Assembly: GCA_028023455.1 (NCBI GenBank)
Contig: JAQFVV010006312.1
Location: 2,767,898-2,831,897, forward strand
Source: Epiperipatus broadwayi
Lineage: Eukaryota > Onychophora > Udeonychophora > Euonychophora > Peripatidae
DNA length: 64,000 nucleotides
Direction of reading: 5' to 3'
Positions 22,173 through 36,266 of this stretch are shown one piece after another. The notes under the pieces were generated by a model. The model made no database searches and had not been told where the DNA came from. It saw nothing but the letters and a program-made list of their open reading frames with translations. The position numbers and the translations under genes are program-made. How positions within the stretch are numbered: the stretch's first letter is position 1; every line of letters begins with the position of its first letter.

Positions 22173-22206
22173 TATTATATATATTGTGTAGTTTTTGTAG
22201 TTCTTT

Positions 22207-22250
22207 ACACTTGAGAAGTCTGCTTGTAGCAGTGAAACCTTAGGTTGTGT
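22207..22250 (+). ncRNA. Hammerhead-like terminal motif (third Penelope copy)
   Basis: Same elements as at 13502-13545: ACAC/GTGT stem I, TTGAGAA core, CTGC/GCAG hairpin, GAAA and ACC-TTA-GGT stem III. It survives unchanged despite divergence around it. Confidence 0.45.
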
Positions 22251-22307
22251 TTTTTTTATATTATTTTTATGCTGGTCTGGTTTAATTTTGGATTTGGGGT
22301 AGTTTTG

Positions 22308-22309
<2 letters not shown>

Positions 22310-22339
<30 letters not shown>
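22310..22339. repeat. (TA)n at the 3' end of a Penelope copy
   Basis: A TA tract directly after the Penelope tail. Confidence 0.9.
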
Positions 22340-22341
<2 letters not shown>

Positions 22342-22994
22342 GCATATAAGTCAAGATCATAGTATAAACAAAATTTTATCAACAACAATAATAATTTAAT
22401 TACTAATAACAAATTGATGGGACACATTTAATTTTCTTTTACTGAGTGTGTATTCATTCATGCATTTATTGAAGCAATAAGAATATGAAAGAAAAACTAA
22501 TTAATTAGTAAATAGCAAAGTGTCTGATTTTCTTGGGTATTAAATACACATCAGGCAATTTTATTTTTCATTAACTTTTTTCTCTTTTAGAAACATAATA
22601 GTAATCTTATTATCAAAAAATTAAAACCTATCTAATATTTTGATGATTTTATATCAGTATCAACTTTTATTATGTTTTATAATTTTGCAAAATTTTTAGT
22701 ATTATGTTTAGAAAATATTTTATTATGCAAAATATAGTATTTCAAACTTGAAAAGAATAATAAAATAAAGAATAAAGTGTATGTGCTTTCAATATAAACT
22801 GAAGAAATTTTAATAAAATATATAATTATGTACGATATTCAGAGAAAATAAATGGCTGCTGAATATCATAAAAATTATGAATTTTAATGTTTTTTTTTAT
22901 TATTTTAGTTTGATGTTTATATTTTTTCTTTGGATAGCATATAATAAGTGTTATGTAGATAGATACAGCATCATGGCTCCACTTTATTATATAT
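22340..22994. other. AT-rich sequence, nothing recognised
   Basis: No gene or repeat seen. Confidence 0.5.
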
Positions 22995-23715
<721 letters not shown>

Positions 23716-26509
23716 AATTATAAATATTGCTGATTTTCCCGTGCTTCTTCACCTGGAAAAAACCATTGCTAATCATCCATTCCCAAATTTCACATACAAA
23801 TTGCATTTGAGTGAAGGAAGAGTTCAAATATACATCATTTTTCAATCATGTATCATATCCTATACAAGCAAATCCTTGGGAAATTAGTGTTTTTTTGCTT
23901 GAAAAATTTCTTTTATGAAATATATAATTTTAAATATTAAATTTGCTATTGTCAGGTTAAATCTGAAATGTCTGTCAAGAAAAGGAATCATTTGACATTC
24001 ATCCTTAAAAGCAGATGCTAGACTTGTGATCATCATCATCAAACATGCTTTAATAACAAAAGATTAATTAATTATTTACTTATAAAAGCTGATGAAATAC
24101 TCCATCAAAGAAATTTAATCATAGAATTAATTTAAAAGTATATCCAAATATTCAGTCTTTATGTAATTTTGTAAGTATGCAACTTGAAAATGTTTAATAT
24201 ATTGGATTATTATTTTTTCTTCAGTTTTATGTAAGTAATCAGTTTAGCACATATGTGAAACTCAGATTTAAACTAATAGATGTGTTTTTGTTTCAATTTT
24301 CTAAAAAACTTAACCCAGTGGAAAATTGGAAAATTGAATATTATCTCTCACCACTTAAAATCACAATCAAATGGAAATCTAATCACCTTAGGAACATATA
24401 GCTTAGTTATCTCCTTAATGGATTTTAAAAATTTGTGATAAACATCATTATATTAAATGAAAAACATCATGTCAAAAGTGGATCAATGCTAAGAATAGTA
24501 TTTTATTTATTGTTGACAAGATTTTGAAAACAGATATTAAGAAATTTGCCACATATTATAATATGGAAAATTTTCAGTAGTAAGTAATGACTATTTTCAC
24601 TAAAAATGTGTTTTATTAAGGAAATCTATAAAAATGTGCACATCAAAAGTGAAGATTAAGATTCATAACCTTTCATGAATCAGGATAGTTGTGTAGTTTA
24701 ATTTCTTTATATATCTTTCTATTGTAAAATAATTTTTCATTGTATGTATTGTGATTGATCAATATGCTTTCCAGTAATAAGAAGATCAGATAGTATGATT
24801 TCATTATTTAGATTGATGTTTTCAAATATATTGCTTTAAAGAGATTGTGCTATTATTAGCATTATTATTAAATAATAGTATTCTTAAATTATCTTATTGA
24901 GGATGAGGTGCTTGAGTCTTATATATCTTATATCGTATTTTCTTATGACCTATGGTATCACTGTATACATGTGTTTAATATAAACAAATAAATAATATGT
25001 TATATTTTAAATATACACATAGTAATAATAAGTATAAGAAATAATGAGTGATTTTGTGGCTATAGTTCAAGTAGAATGTTTTATTTAAGATCTTCATGTT
25101 ATATAAATGGGCCATGATGATACTGTACTTATTTAGAGAAATGTAAATGATTTTCCAAATGAGGGAATAAAATAATGATACCATTTAAATAGTGTGTTAT
25201 AATAAGGACATATTGTGATCTATAAGATGTGGTGAAATTTCTAATTTTAAAAAATTTTTAAGATAAGGATATTTTAAAATCCTATTTAAAGACAACCTTC
25301 TTTATTAATTGTGTATCTGTTACACATCATTACATCTATCTGCAATCTTTTCTTTTTACTAACAACACTCACAAGTAAAGTTGTTATGTGGAGAACATTA
25401 CATTAAAATATTATATGTAGTTACATTATAATTTTAGTCCACATTTATGCATTTTATTTTGTTTTAAAAAATTATTTAATTGTTGTTTTAAGTAAGGATT
25501 TTGCATTTTATTTTTTATCATCATCAGTCTAAGTCATTACTGAAGTCACATAAGAGTACTTTAATCATTCAAATTTTATACCCTTTAAATAAATTTAATA
25601 AATGAATATTGTTTGTGTTAAACTTTTAATGGCAGCTCTTTTGCATTCAGTCAAATTCTAAAAAACTTTATCCCACAATGCATCAAAGTCTTTAGGATAT
25701 TGAAAGCCCTGAGAAATAATATTTACATTATAGTACTATTTTGTTAACTGTGATGTTATCTTAGCCCTATGAGTAACCACTTTTTAAAGAGTTAATATAG
25801 ATTTATTAGTATATACAATATTATAGAAATACTGTGTAAACCCTGAGATTTATTATAAATATTTATGTTTACATTCAATGGCTTAATAATAGGTACTATT
25901 CTTGTGAAAAATGTCTTATTGATTAAATTTATTATTTTTTGAAATGTTAAGTTAAGAGTTTGGTAAGTACCACATGGCTGGTTGATGATTGGTTTTATTA
26001 TGTTGTTCAATGAGTTTGATTATTACATAATGGCTCCTAATTTGGGGTCTGATGATGATTTTGGGTGCATGAGCCCAATAATAAATAATAATTGCATATT
26101 TGCTTAAGATGATTATAAATGTGCATATAATTTTGAAAACTGGAGTGTTGCATATATTTTTGAAATGTGACCAGAGATGATGATTTATGATAATAGTGGT
26201 GTTTGTTTTATGGAATTTTATTGTAATCTTTAAGACACAATATAATTATAAATGTTTCAACTAACAAGTGAAGGCCATGGGAATAATTTGTATTATTGGC
26301 ATATTTGGTAAAAGAATAATTTGTTTGTGATGATCAAAGGATTTGTTGATGCTTTTGGAGAGCAGTGTTTAATGCTTTTACGTGTTAATAGAGTTTCCCA
26401 TTGTTTTAAAGAGTATACATACATTGTAAAAAAATAGAAGGTAGAATTTGTTCATACATGAGTATTTCTGATAGAAATATTAACAGGAGTGTATAACTTT
26501 TATATTAAG
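23716..26509. other. Unassigned sequence between the LTR-like repeats
   Basis: No recognisable coding motifs. A short stretch at about 25747-25805 resembles 28916-28975, just beyond the right repeat (CTGTGAT.TTAT...TTTTTTAAAGAGTTAA). Confidence 0.45.
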
Positions 26510-27830
26510 ATGAATACTACTAACAGTGAGATGTTGGGAGAGTTCCTACAGGATCTTACACCTGTTCAAGTGTGACAACTGTCTAAAATACTGAAAGAAT
26601 TGATTACTAATTGTGGTAAATACAACACAAAATATAAAAAAAACTTTGTGATAAATCTTGAAGAGATTCAAATGGTGAAGATCAAAATTTAATTATTGCT
26701 TGATACAGCTAAACCAGATTTAGATGCCAAATTTCAAGATTTAAAAACTGATCTGGAAGGGTCTAGAGTAGCAAGCAAGAATAATTTTAAGAACTTAAGT
26801 CAACAAATTCAGACATCTGAGATTAGAATGCTTAAGGCATTAGATGTAAGTACTTGGCATAAATAATCAAAACAATTTAGAGATAAACATGCAGTAGAAT
26901 AAACAAAATCTGGTGAGAAATTTAAAAATAATTTAGATGGAATGTCTCCAAAGTTAAATAATAATCTTGATTAATTGAAAGTATATATAAATATTAAATG
27001 TAAAACCTTAGATACTAAGATTGAGAAATCTAAAGCAGATTTAGATGAAAGTCAGAGCTTAAATATTGAAGTTCAAGAGTTCTAATTAAATATAGACACT
27101 AAATGTGATGAAGTAAAAGTTGAAATTACAGAGTTCAAAATGATATGAGAGAATAATTTTAAGTATGCAATTCAACAGGCAACAAACTCAAAAAGTGCAA
27201 GATTCAAGATATTCAATGATGAAAAAATTGTTTCATATCAAGGTTAACATGGTACAAAGTAATAGAGATAAATATAGAGATGAGATAATTAAATGGCAGT
27301 CTTTATTTTAAAAAGCTAATATTTATGGTTATTTTGAATATTATTTTCTTGCTAAATTTTGAAATTAATTAAGGCAAGATAGCATAGGGTATCAAATAGT
27401 TCAATAGTATATTAGTCAATGAAAGTGTACATAGTTTGTGAGAAAGAAATCAATTAGTTTAAAACTTTAACAGTTATCTTTTGTCTGAGTATGTAATCAC
27501 AGTAGATAAAAACACTATACTGGACATATGAGTGATGCTTAAAGATATAGAAAATAGGAAACATATTAATGAAACAAATGATAATTTAGAAGAAGAAATT
27601 TCTCAGCGTTTGATGATCAATACTTATATGTCAATTCACCTAGTAATATTTAGAAATCTCACAATTCTATAAATAATTATAAATTTAGAAGTAAAAGAAA
27701 CCCAATTAACCTGAGAAGACTCTTGGTAGAAAAAATATAAAAGGAGACAATGTTGCTATGGGTTATTCTGTAGAAGATTTGAGGGCCAGTCCTATTAAAA
27801 TATTAGAGGCTGGCTCCAAAATATATGAAG
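26510..27830 (+). pseudogene. Broken coiled-coil coding region, gag-like
   Basis: From the ATG at about 26511 the first frame reads an acidic/basic helical protein with stops at about every 30-60 codons. It has repeated heptad-like stretches (LDAKFQDLKTDLEG, LDTKIEKSKADLDESQSLNIEVQEF, CDEVKVEITEFK). Coding-like composition continues in other frames to about 27830. It lies shortly before the polypurine-like run and the right LTR-like repeat. A Gag of an old LTR element is the simplest reading, but no pol motif was found. Confidence 0.45.
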
Positions 27831-28245
27831 AAAATTAGATTAGTGCGTGTGACTTATGGCCACATAACTCGTAAATCCAAAGCAAATATGTTAAATAAAT
27901 AATAAGTGATGATTAAACAATACTGTGTAAATAAGTTTATAAAAAACATAAACTGTAGAGATTCATTACAATTTATGGTACCGATTATAATCAATTGTAA
28001 ATAAAGATTTTTTTACTGCATATATATATATTTAAAGGGATTTAGAAAAAAAATTCGCTTTCCCATTTTAAAAAGGGAAAAACTCCAAATTGTTTTTTTT
28101 TTTAAAAAAAAAAAAAAAAATTCTAATCGCTAAAGCTATTATTGTTTGAAGACAGCACAGAGATTATTATAACTCAAATAATATTAATATACAGTACATA
28201 TTTATTAGAAATTTTAAGGATATCTGTAAAGATGAAAAAAATATT

Positions 28246-28265
28246 GAAATGAAGAGGGAGTCAAA
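28246..28265 (+). promoter_or_regulatory. Possible polypurine tract
   Basis: A purine-rich stretch containing GAAATGAAGAGGGAG lies immediately before the right LTR-like repeat (TGTGATAG at 28266). Confidence 0.4.
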
Positions 28266-28886
28266 TGTGATAGTAAACTCATAAATCCAATAGTTTAAAG
28301 TAATCAACTTAAAGTTTTTTTTAATAATGATTGTAATTTATATATACATGAGTATAGCATTGCTAAGGGAAACTAAGATGGCAATCATAGTTGAAAATTA
28401 GTACAGAAACGTGTTTCTAAATTTTACAAATCGTGATTAATTAAATTTAAAATTTAGTAAAAATGTTCATTAACAAAATTAGGTTACCAACACTAAATTA
28501 CTGTGACGCACATTTTGTTGTTACACATCCTTCACTGAAATAAATAAACAAATCGCAACATAATTGGAAATGTAATAATTTATATCCAACTTCAAATCAA
28601 TCATAAACAAATTTTATTTCTATATAACACTTAAATGTGCATGAATGTGTTTGTTTGTATGTGTAGATATAATAAAATGATATTCTTTAAAGATTAAATA
28701 TATAAATAGTATAAAGCCATAACAATAACAAGAAAGTCTACATATATGAGAACAAACGTTTTAAGAAAATTAAATCTTGTTTACTCTTATAAATAAAATA
28801 GTAATATGTCATTTAGTGTAGAAATAAATGTAAATAATTATGCATTTATTGTTACAATAATTTTATTTGAAATAGTTTTTATATGC
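28266..28886 (+). repeat. LTR-like direct repeat, right copy
   Basis: Partner of 22995-23715, about 5.27 kb downstream in the same orientation. Shared blocks include TGGCAATCATAGTTGAAAAT-type and CATATCCAACTTCAAATCAA-type words and the end ...ACAATAATTTTATTTGAAATA. Confidence 0.6.
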
Positions 28887-31629
28887 AACACATATTATAA
28901 TATTATTTATGATCTGTGATATTATGCTAGCCATACCTATAACGTTTTTTTAAAGAGTTAACACATTTATTCCTACAAGCCTTGAAAAGTTTTAGCAATC
29001 ATTAAGAGAACCTACAATTTTGAAAATAAAACAAATAGATAATATTATTAAAATAAAACATAAAAATAATATTATATATATATATGTAAGTAAGAAATGT
29101 TGAAAATGTAATTCTCAATAAGCAAATTGTCTACTTTCTATATCATAACATTATATTCAGAACATGAATACCATATATATTTATAAAGAGAGAGAGGCGT
29201 TGAGGACATACTAAGTTAAGAGATGATAAACAGTATCAATGTACTACTATGATGACTAAAAATTATCATTCGATCGTAGTTTTGTCTGAAATTGTTTTCG
29301 ACAAAAAAATTAAAAAAAATCTCTTAATGAAAATATTATTTATGTGTCTTAATTTATATCATTTGTGCCCTAAATCTTAATCAAGAAATTATTAACTTTT
29401 GCATTTTGTATCTTTACATATAACTAGATTACAACTGTTTATAATTTATTAACTTTCAATAAATTACTTTTTTCAAATGTATTAAATTTTCAACGGCATT
29501 TGTGAGTTTACTTATATACACATATAAAATATGAATGAGCCACAGACAAGAAAGTTTTTTTCCTTAATTCTTCTCAGCAATATCTTTTTTATTATAGTCT
29601 ATTAAAATTTTTAATCTTCTGATTTTATCTTTAATTAGATATTTTTTCACGATGCTAATTAATTAATGTCTTAATATCTTGTCAAAATTTATTTTAGTGC
29701 CTCGGTTATTATATATATATATATGCTATAAAGTTAGTTTATATCTGACTTAATTTTTGTAATAAAATCACTAAATCTAATTTAGGCTAGAACTCATTAG
29801 CAAAATATAGTGTTTTATATCGTTATGTGTGTGTATTTACATTTGTATCATTTTATTATGATTATACACACGCACACCCAAGCATATATATATATGCAGA
29901 AGATATCCGATAAGTTTAATTTTTTTTTTTAATAAACAGAATAATAATGCAATTTTCAATTATTAACATTTTTAATGTAATAAGTAAATTAATTGTTTAT
30001 TTATTTAAAATTAATATAGAGATTACCGTAATATTCACTATAATAGCATAGTTCTACTAAGATGATAGGTAATATTAGATATATTTCTTTCTATATGCAA
30101 TCTTAAGTATTCTCTTTTATAAAGACAATCTTTTTTATATATAATATTGCATCGTATATATTTACAAAATAGTTACTTTTTAAAGTGGGTTTGCAATAAA
30201 TTCTAAATCTAGATTATAAAATAACGTTAAATTAAGTTATTTGAGTGTAAAATAATAATAAATAGACAAATGATAATAAAGTATCTGTTTAAACATTCTT
30301 CGGTGTCAATAAACATTCAATTCTGCCAAAGCTTTAAAATATGCGTTAAAAAAATAATAACAACTTAACTTATTACTTGTAACTAGATAGAAGTATTGAA
30401 ATGATGGATAAACTTACCGATATATTTAATATAAACCGCTTTGATTTTATACATGCCAAATGATCTAATCTATTAAAAACGAAAGTGTTAAAAATATTGT
30501 CTTAAAATTGATGTTGAAATATATTTACTCATCTGTAAAGCAGCAGCCATAACTTTGAAGTATTAAATAATGAAACTTCAAAATTATATTTTATAATAAA
30601 AAAATTCATAGAATCTGTAGATCATATGACTAAGTATTACATTATTATTTATACATAAAATCTTATTGGTTCTCTCTAATCAAAGATTCTTACTGTTAAT
30701 AAAAATAAAAAATACGCGAAAAAAAAAAAAGCGGAGTAAATCTCAAGGATTAGAACGCTCTAGTTACCAAGCTGACGTAAACCCAAAGACTTAGGATCAA
30801 CATTAAACTGTAGAAAAGTGATGGAGACATTATTGTGACATTTTTTAAAATCTTTAAAAATAATTTATTTTGTTTGTAAACTCAATGTTGTTAATAAAAT
30901 TTTAATTTAAAAAAAATTTTTTCGTTAGTAAAAAATCAAATCATATATTTCGAATGAATAAAAAATGCACGCACACACATATACATATTGTTTTACATCT
31001 TTTATTAATATGAATTTAATATAAACATAGGATATCTTCAGTTAACATTTGTAGATTAAAATGAAGGCATGCATATCTAAGAAGTATTTAAAAAAATTGC
31101 CACATTAAACTGGATTTTGGTAAAATATAATTTGCATATATAAATGTTTTGTTATAAAAATGACATATATAATTATAGTAAAAGAATACTAATCAGAACC
31201 AATCTCTCTACAATCACCAATGAACAAGTTTTATGATTTAGTTATTTTATCTACCTTTGGACAAAGAAATTATCTATCCCTATATACATTCTAATAATTT
31301 TCTTAAGCCATAAATAAATTAAGCTATTTATCAAACATGTAAAGCTAAGAATATACACTTATTCATGAAACATTGCTATCAATAGAAAGTGCATATTACC
31401 AACTTTGTGCAATGTCTGTAAAAGCTTTGATGAGAAAATTATTCTTGTGATATGCACATTATTTTAATTTATGTAATTTAATTTTATTATATATCCAGAC
31501 TTCTCTGTGAATAATTTTATACTGTATACTCTTCAAGATTAATCTACTTTCTTTTATGATAGCTTTTTCTAATACATGACATTCAGTAAACTTCAGATCT
31601 CATTAATTTCACATGGCCTTTTTCTAGAT
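28887..31629. other. Unassigned AT-rich sequence
   Basis: Short (TA)n tracts only; no gene or larger repeat supported. Confidence 0.5.
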
Positions 31630-32430
31630 TTTTAACAAACTTTTACAATACAGCTCAAAATTTCAATTAACCATCTACTACCATATCTTTTAGTAACATG
31701 TTCATCTCAATTCCATTTTGGTCTTTTAATTCTTTTAATGATATCAATGTCATCTGTTTATTTTTTCAAACAAATATTTTTCTTTTTTTCTTCTTTCTTA
31801 TTAGCATCAACACACATTTCTCCACACTTTGTTGTATTATTGGAAATCTTTATATTGCTCTTTAATTAATCTGGTCATTCAAATTTAATTTATTATTAGT
31901 TTTAATCATTATATGTTTTTTGACTAAAATATTAATAGTTGGTGACTTCTTTTAATTTAATAAAATCAAATATTATTTTTTTCCTTTTAATCACTGTATT
32001 ACCTTCTGTTTTATTTGTAGTAAAACATTGTAGCTTTTGTCTTATCAATAGTTCTTGTAATATTTGATGAATGTCTAATATACTATTGGGAATATAATCA
32101 CATTATCTGAAAAATCTAGATGACTTAAGTAGTGTATATTTATTTTTATTTTTCTAGATTTCTATTTTAATATACAAAATACATAGTAAAAGTTTTGATG
32201 ATGTGTAATCATTCTGTCAGCAACTCTTACTAATCTTAAACTTCTTAGTGTCCTCATGTAATCAAATTAGCTGTTGAACTTTAAAAAAACATTCTTTAAA
32301 ATTTAATAATATCCTGGGTCTATATATTAATGTTGGAAACTTTAATTACAGCAGAATATTTATGAAGTCAAATGCCTTTATATAAGCTACATAATCAAAA
32401 CATTAATTATATTCTGTTTGATCTTTTTTT
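31630..32430 (-). pseudogene. Decayed RTE-like non-LTR retrotransposon, RT to C-terminus
   Basis: Read on the minus strand from about 32430, fragments of the RT palm can be followed in broken frames. An AYIKAFDF segment is followed by LDFSDNVIIF (about 32105, the degraded catalytic box, normally FADD) and then SPTINI.VKK...IMI (about 31940). Next are ENVCV-like residues and TDDIDIIKRIKRPKWN...R..SRWLIEIL (about 31665-31770). The last part is the same post-RT motif as in 9414-9761. Many stops and frameshifts show an old insertion. Confidence 0.65.
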
Positions 32431-32504
32431 CTATTAATAAAGCACTTTCAAATTTGAATCCCAAGATTTTAGATGTGCTCATATGTATATGAATATAAAA
32501 GAAG

Positions 32505-32535
32505 ATATATATATATATATATATATATAATTATA

Positions 32536-32573
<38 letters not shown>
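32505..32573. repeat. (TA)n microsatellite, interrupted
   Basis: Two alternating TA tracts separated by a short AATTATATC spacer. Confidence 0.9.
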
Positions 32574-32575
<2 letters not shown>

Positions 32576-33320
32576 TAATTTTAATTTATGTTGTGATTAA
32601 GTAGTCAGTTAAGAATCAGGCCAATTGATTTATTTTATTTCTGGGTAATGTTTATTTTTTATTGTAATGGTAGTAAAAAAATAAATAACACGACCTAAAA
32701 ATATTATACATGTAATAAAATAGTTGATTTTATATGGAGCTATTAATAACCTAATATAAAAATAACGTTACAAATTACTTTTTCTATGTATTCAGACTTA
32801 CTATTTAAATTAAAAAAATAAAAATACACTACACAATGTCAAGCCCTATTAATGAAGAAATAAAGTTTTTCAAAACCATGATACTTTAGCCTATATTACT
32901 TTCGATTACTTTTAGGTAGACAATTAAGTTAGAAATTTAAAATTGCAATATTTATGAAAAACAATCTAAAATAACTTAAGATTAGGCAAATCAGCAAACA
33001 TTAATAATACTAAAATATTCAATGCTGTAATGTCATTATAAAATGAGGTTTAAATTAAAATATTGAAATTAAGTAGTTATAAATTTACAACTTCCATTAA
33101 TATCATGGTTTCAATATATATAAACTAAAAAAAAAACTACATGTGGCATAAATACATTTAAAAGCTAGTTTAAATTAAAATATAATCCTAATTATGCTAA
33201 TTACATAATATCAGTCATAAATACAAGGTTTAATGAAGGTTCAATAAATATTAAAATTATCTAAGGAAGCATGATACATATATGTGTGCAGATGAAAGTT
33301 TGTAAAGAATATATGTATAT
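32574..33320. other. AT-rich sequence, nothing recognised
   Basis: No feature supported. Confidence 0.5.
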
Positions 33321-33324
33321 TAAT

Positions 33325-33447
33325 ATTTTTGGGAATAAACTGTGTATTATTTTGCATTACAATCCGATATTTTGATGGACTAGCAACCACCATTATCAAG
33401 GTCAACTTTTAATTTATCTATATCATACAAACGTGAAAACATTATAT
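33325..33447 (-). mobile_element. Penelope 3'-tail fragment (second family), inverted module
   Basis: 33325-33410 is the reverse complement of the 3' non-coding tail of the Penelope remnant at 48370-48455 (TTTGGGAATAAACTG..., GCATTACAATCC, GACTAGCAAC..CCATTATCAAGGT). The next 37 bp (33411-33447, TTTATCTATATCATACAA.CGTGAAAACATTATA) match 48461-48487 onward in the same, not the inverted, orientation. No coding part is present. Confidence 0.75.
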
Positions 33448-33449
33448 AT

Positions 33450-35999
33450 TGTGCCATTACAATTTGGTCACTAGCCAAATTTATAGTAATGTGCATGTAG
33501 AAAAGGTAAACCAAAAATCATCATCACAATTTTATATAACCATAAAAAAGTTAGGCATCAAGTTCAAACCCTACAAGTCCAGTCTAAAAGCTTTAAACAG
33601 AAAAATGGGTCAACAATTAATCTTTACTTTTTTTTTGATAGAAAGGTAATACACACATTTAAACTATTTAATATTTAAATTTTCTTTAAAAAGCAAAGTT
33701 ATAAGCATACATATAGCAATGTATGAGTAAATTATTTATTTTTTTATATTTCAAATATTCAACTTTTAACTTTCTTAAAACTAAGCTATCTTGATCAATT
33801 CTAACATTTTATTCTATACTTCTATTTGCTTTCTTTAATTATATGGATTTAAAAGTTACAGATTTAATTAAATAATTGGGTTATAATCCTAAGCTAGCAA
33901 TCATATTATTTAAGGTTAGTTCATGAATGATTTGAAAGAATGAAGGATGTGTTACATTACATACAAAAATTTACATTTCTAAATATTGAAAGAAAAGGAA
34001 GTATTAAATCTGTCAAATTATTTTTTTGTACAATTTTTTTTTTTGTTAAAAGAGGAAATCTTTTAATCAGATATCGATCTTTAGTAATTTTTTTGTAAAT
34101 GATTGTACTTTAAAACTTATAATGAGTCAGAACTATAATTTTTGAAATTGCCTTATCAAGATCTAAAGAAGGAACTCAAAGATTTGAAGTGTTACCTGGA
34201 TGTTAAAAAAAAAAAAAACAAAAGAAAGGAAATAAAATTGAGTCTATTTTTTTTAAAACAAAATCTGAAAAAGGATTAAACTTTTAGTTGAAAAATACTT
34301 TGGTGAAAATAAATTAGAGATCTAATTAAAACAAATTTGTCCAAAAATAGCAGTGATGCATCTCTATTGTTAAGGTAGCTAAAAATTGATATAAAAAGCT
34401 GTCTTAGATTATTGTGATTGATTCAGATTATTAAACTATAATATTGAATGAAAATAAAAAAAAATGGCTGCTAGAAAAATTATATGTATTTCCATCTTGA
34501 CCATCTGGAGAAGCTCACATCACATAGAAAGAAAAGATGTGCTAAAATAATATTCTACACCTTTCAACTGACCAGATAAATAAGAGTTTTAATAGAAGGA
34601 AAAACATTACCTGCATTCAAAGAAGATGAATTAATCTACTGATAAATATTAATCATCAAGTCCAATTAATTGTTACAACAACTGATTTTAAACTCAAGAA
34701 AATTTACAAATGGGAAAACAACTGCTGTATTTCATCCACATGCTGACAAGAAAGAAGAAAATTTATATAATGATTTCCAAATTATCCACTAAAGCAAAAA
34801 CCTCAATAGAGTCACCATCATCAAATAGTTATCCACCTCAAGAAGAGATGTTCCCAGTAAAACGGAAATGGTAGCTGAGAAAATAAAATTATACAAGACA
34901 AGTTTGAACCCTTGAAAAGCCACAAACAAAACGTAATAACTTTATACTATTTATGAAACTTAAATTTAGCAGGGTATTTTATTTAAAGAACTTTAAAGAC
35001 TATTCAGACATTAAAACAACTTACTAATAATAACTGAGCTATAAGATCTTGAGTAAAAAATTTATTTTTACAATATAGAAATTTTTTATGGTTATGATTT
35101 TTTTAACTAATATATATTATTATTTGTTTTAAATAATATTTTGTTATCATGGGATAAAAACACTACATAAATTTATATGGTATAATGGATGAAGGGAATA
35201 ATGAGTAGTATTAGAATATTGGATTATTTTGTTTCAGTTCAGTATAGATTTCTTGGAGGGAGGGGGAAAATAATTTAAACTTTTAAAATCTCTTTCAATT
35301 TACTAAATTTTTTTTCTATTTAGTTTTAAGTATGTGTGTTAATGAGCAGATAATATTTTTCTTGAAACTTTTTGGTCTGGGCAACTTAATACAAAATAAT
35401 TTGAAGGGAAAGGGGGAAGAACTTAAAATTAATCGAGGGTGTTATATAATCAATTATTATTATTATTTGCATTTATATTTATCTAGAAATTTTGTATATG
35501 TTAGAAAGTAGTAATAAATATTAGTTTGTTTTATTAAACGGGTATATATTTCATTAAGTGTAGTTTGGTTAGTGTGATTATTCATCATCATCAATGGTTG
35601 AATATTGGTTATTTAAGATATAATTAAGTATGCTAAAATAAGCAATAATTGATTTCTTTATAAAATTTATTTTATGTTTAGGCGTCCTAGAGCTGTAGTT
35701 GAAACGATATTATATTATCATCACAAGCCAACCTTTTAATTAAGGCTTTAACGTTTAAAGGCATAAATAAATATTGATTTTATAATATTTAGTGTTCTAG
35801 TATTATTATAGCCACACCCTCATCTATTTCATGCGGATGGTGGCCACCTAAATTAGTTATATCTAACTGAGCTGTGAACTATAAAAATGAAACTTTGTTA
35901 TGTTAAGACGAGAAAATTTATGTCTAGTATACTCCCTTGTTTAAGATTTACTTCCTAAATATTAGTGCATAGTGATGGCCAAAAAGCAAAACTCCATTT
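33450..35999. other. Unassigned AT-rich sequence
   Basis: Only short spurious open frames. The purine-rich stretch at about 34100-34950 has scattered coding-like codons but no recognisable motif. Confidence 0.45.
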
Positions 36000-36184
36000 A
36001 TTAGAAATAAACCAAAAGGGGACAAACCCAGGAAAGGTTATTAGATATAACCCAGATCAGAAACTGGGCCCGCGACCAAACAATTGTTTAAACGACACAA
36101 ACCAGAAGAAAGGGAAAAACCGAACCGAGTAATTATGAATACGGACACTCGAAACGGAAAGCAGACGGGGGGATTACTAAAGAA

Positions 36185-36192
<8 letters not shown>
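36000..36192 (+). other. Compositional island ending in poly-A and (TA)n
   Basis: Markedly richer in G and C than its surroundings (AAACTGGGCCCGCGACC, CCGAACCGAG, GACGGGGGG). It ends in a run of 11 or more A (36183-36193) that leads straight into (TA)n. The sharp composition change and A-tail suggest a retroposed fragment on the plus strand. I do not recognise the source and see no clear TSD. Confidence 0.4.

Positions 36193-36264
<72 letters not shown>
36193..36264. repeat. (TA)n microsatellite
   Basis: Alternating TA tract after the A-run. Open frames through it are artefacts (IYIYIY). Confidence 0.95.

Positions 36265-36266
<2 letters not shown>

Larger units (their letters stand above)
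20995..22309 (+). mobile_element. 5'-truncated Penelope-like element, longer copy
   Basis: Same family as the palindrome at 12.5-13.6 kb, but retaining part of the RT domain. It begins directly at a (TA)n tract and ends in another one (22310-22339). Coding order on the plus strand is RT, linker, GIY-YIG, then a 3' tail with the hammerhead-like motif. A stop/frameshift near 21543-21567 and a stop at 21771 separate the three parts. Confidence 0.9.

Noticed and set aside
24076-24125. CTGATGA followed 14 bases later by GAAA
   Set aside because: No stem II and no complementary strands for stem I, so a chance match to the hammerhead core words.
33449-33649. 66-codon frame starting inside the Penelope tail fragment
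   Set aside because: Begins in repeat-derived non-coding sequence and shows no motif.
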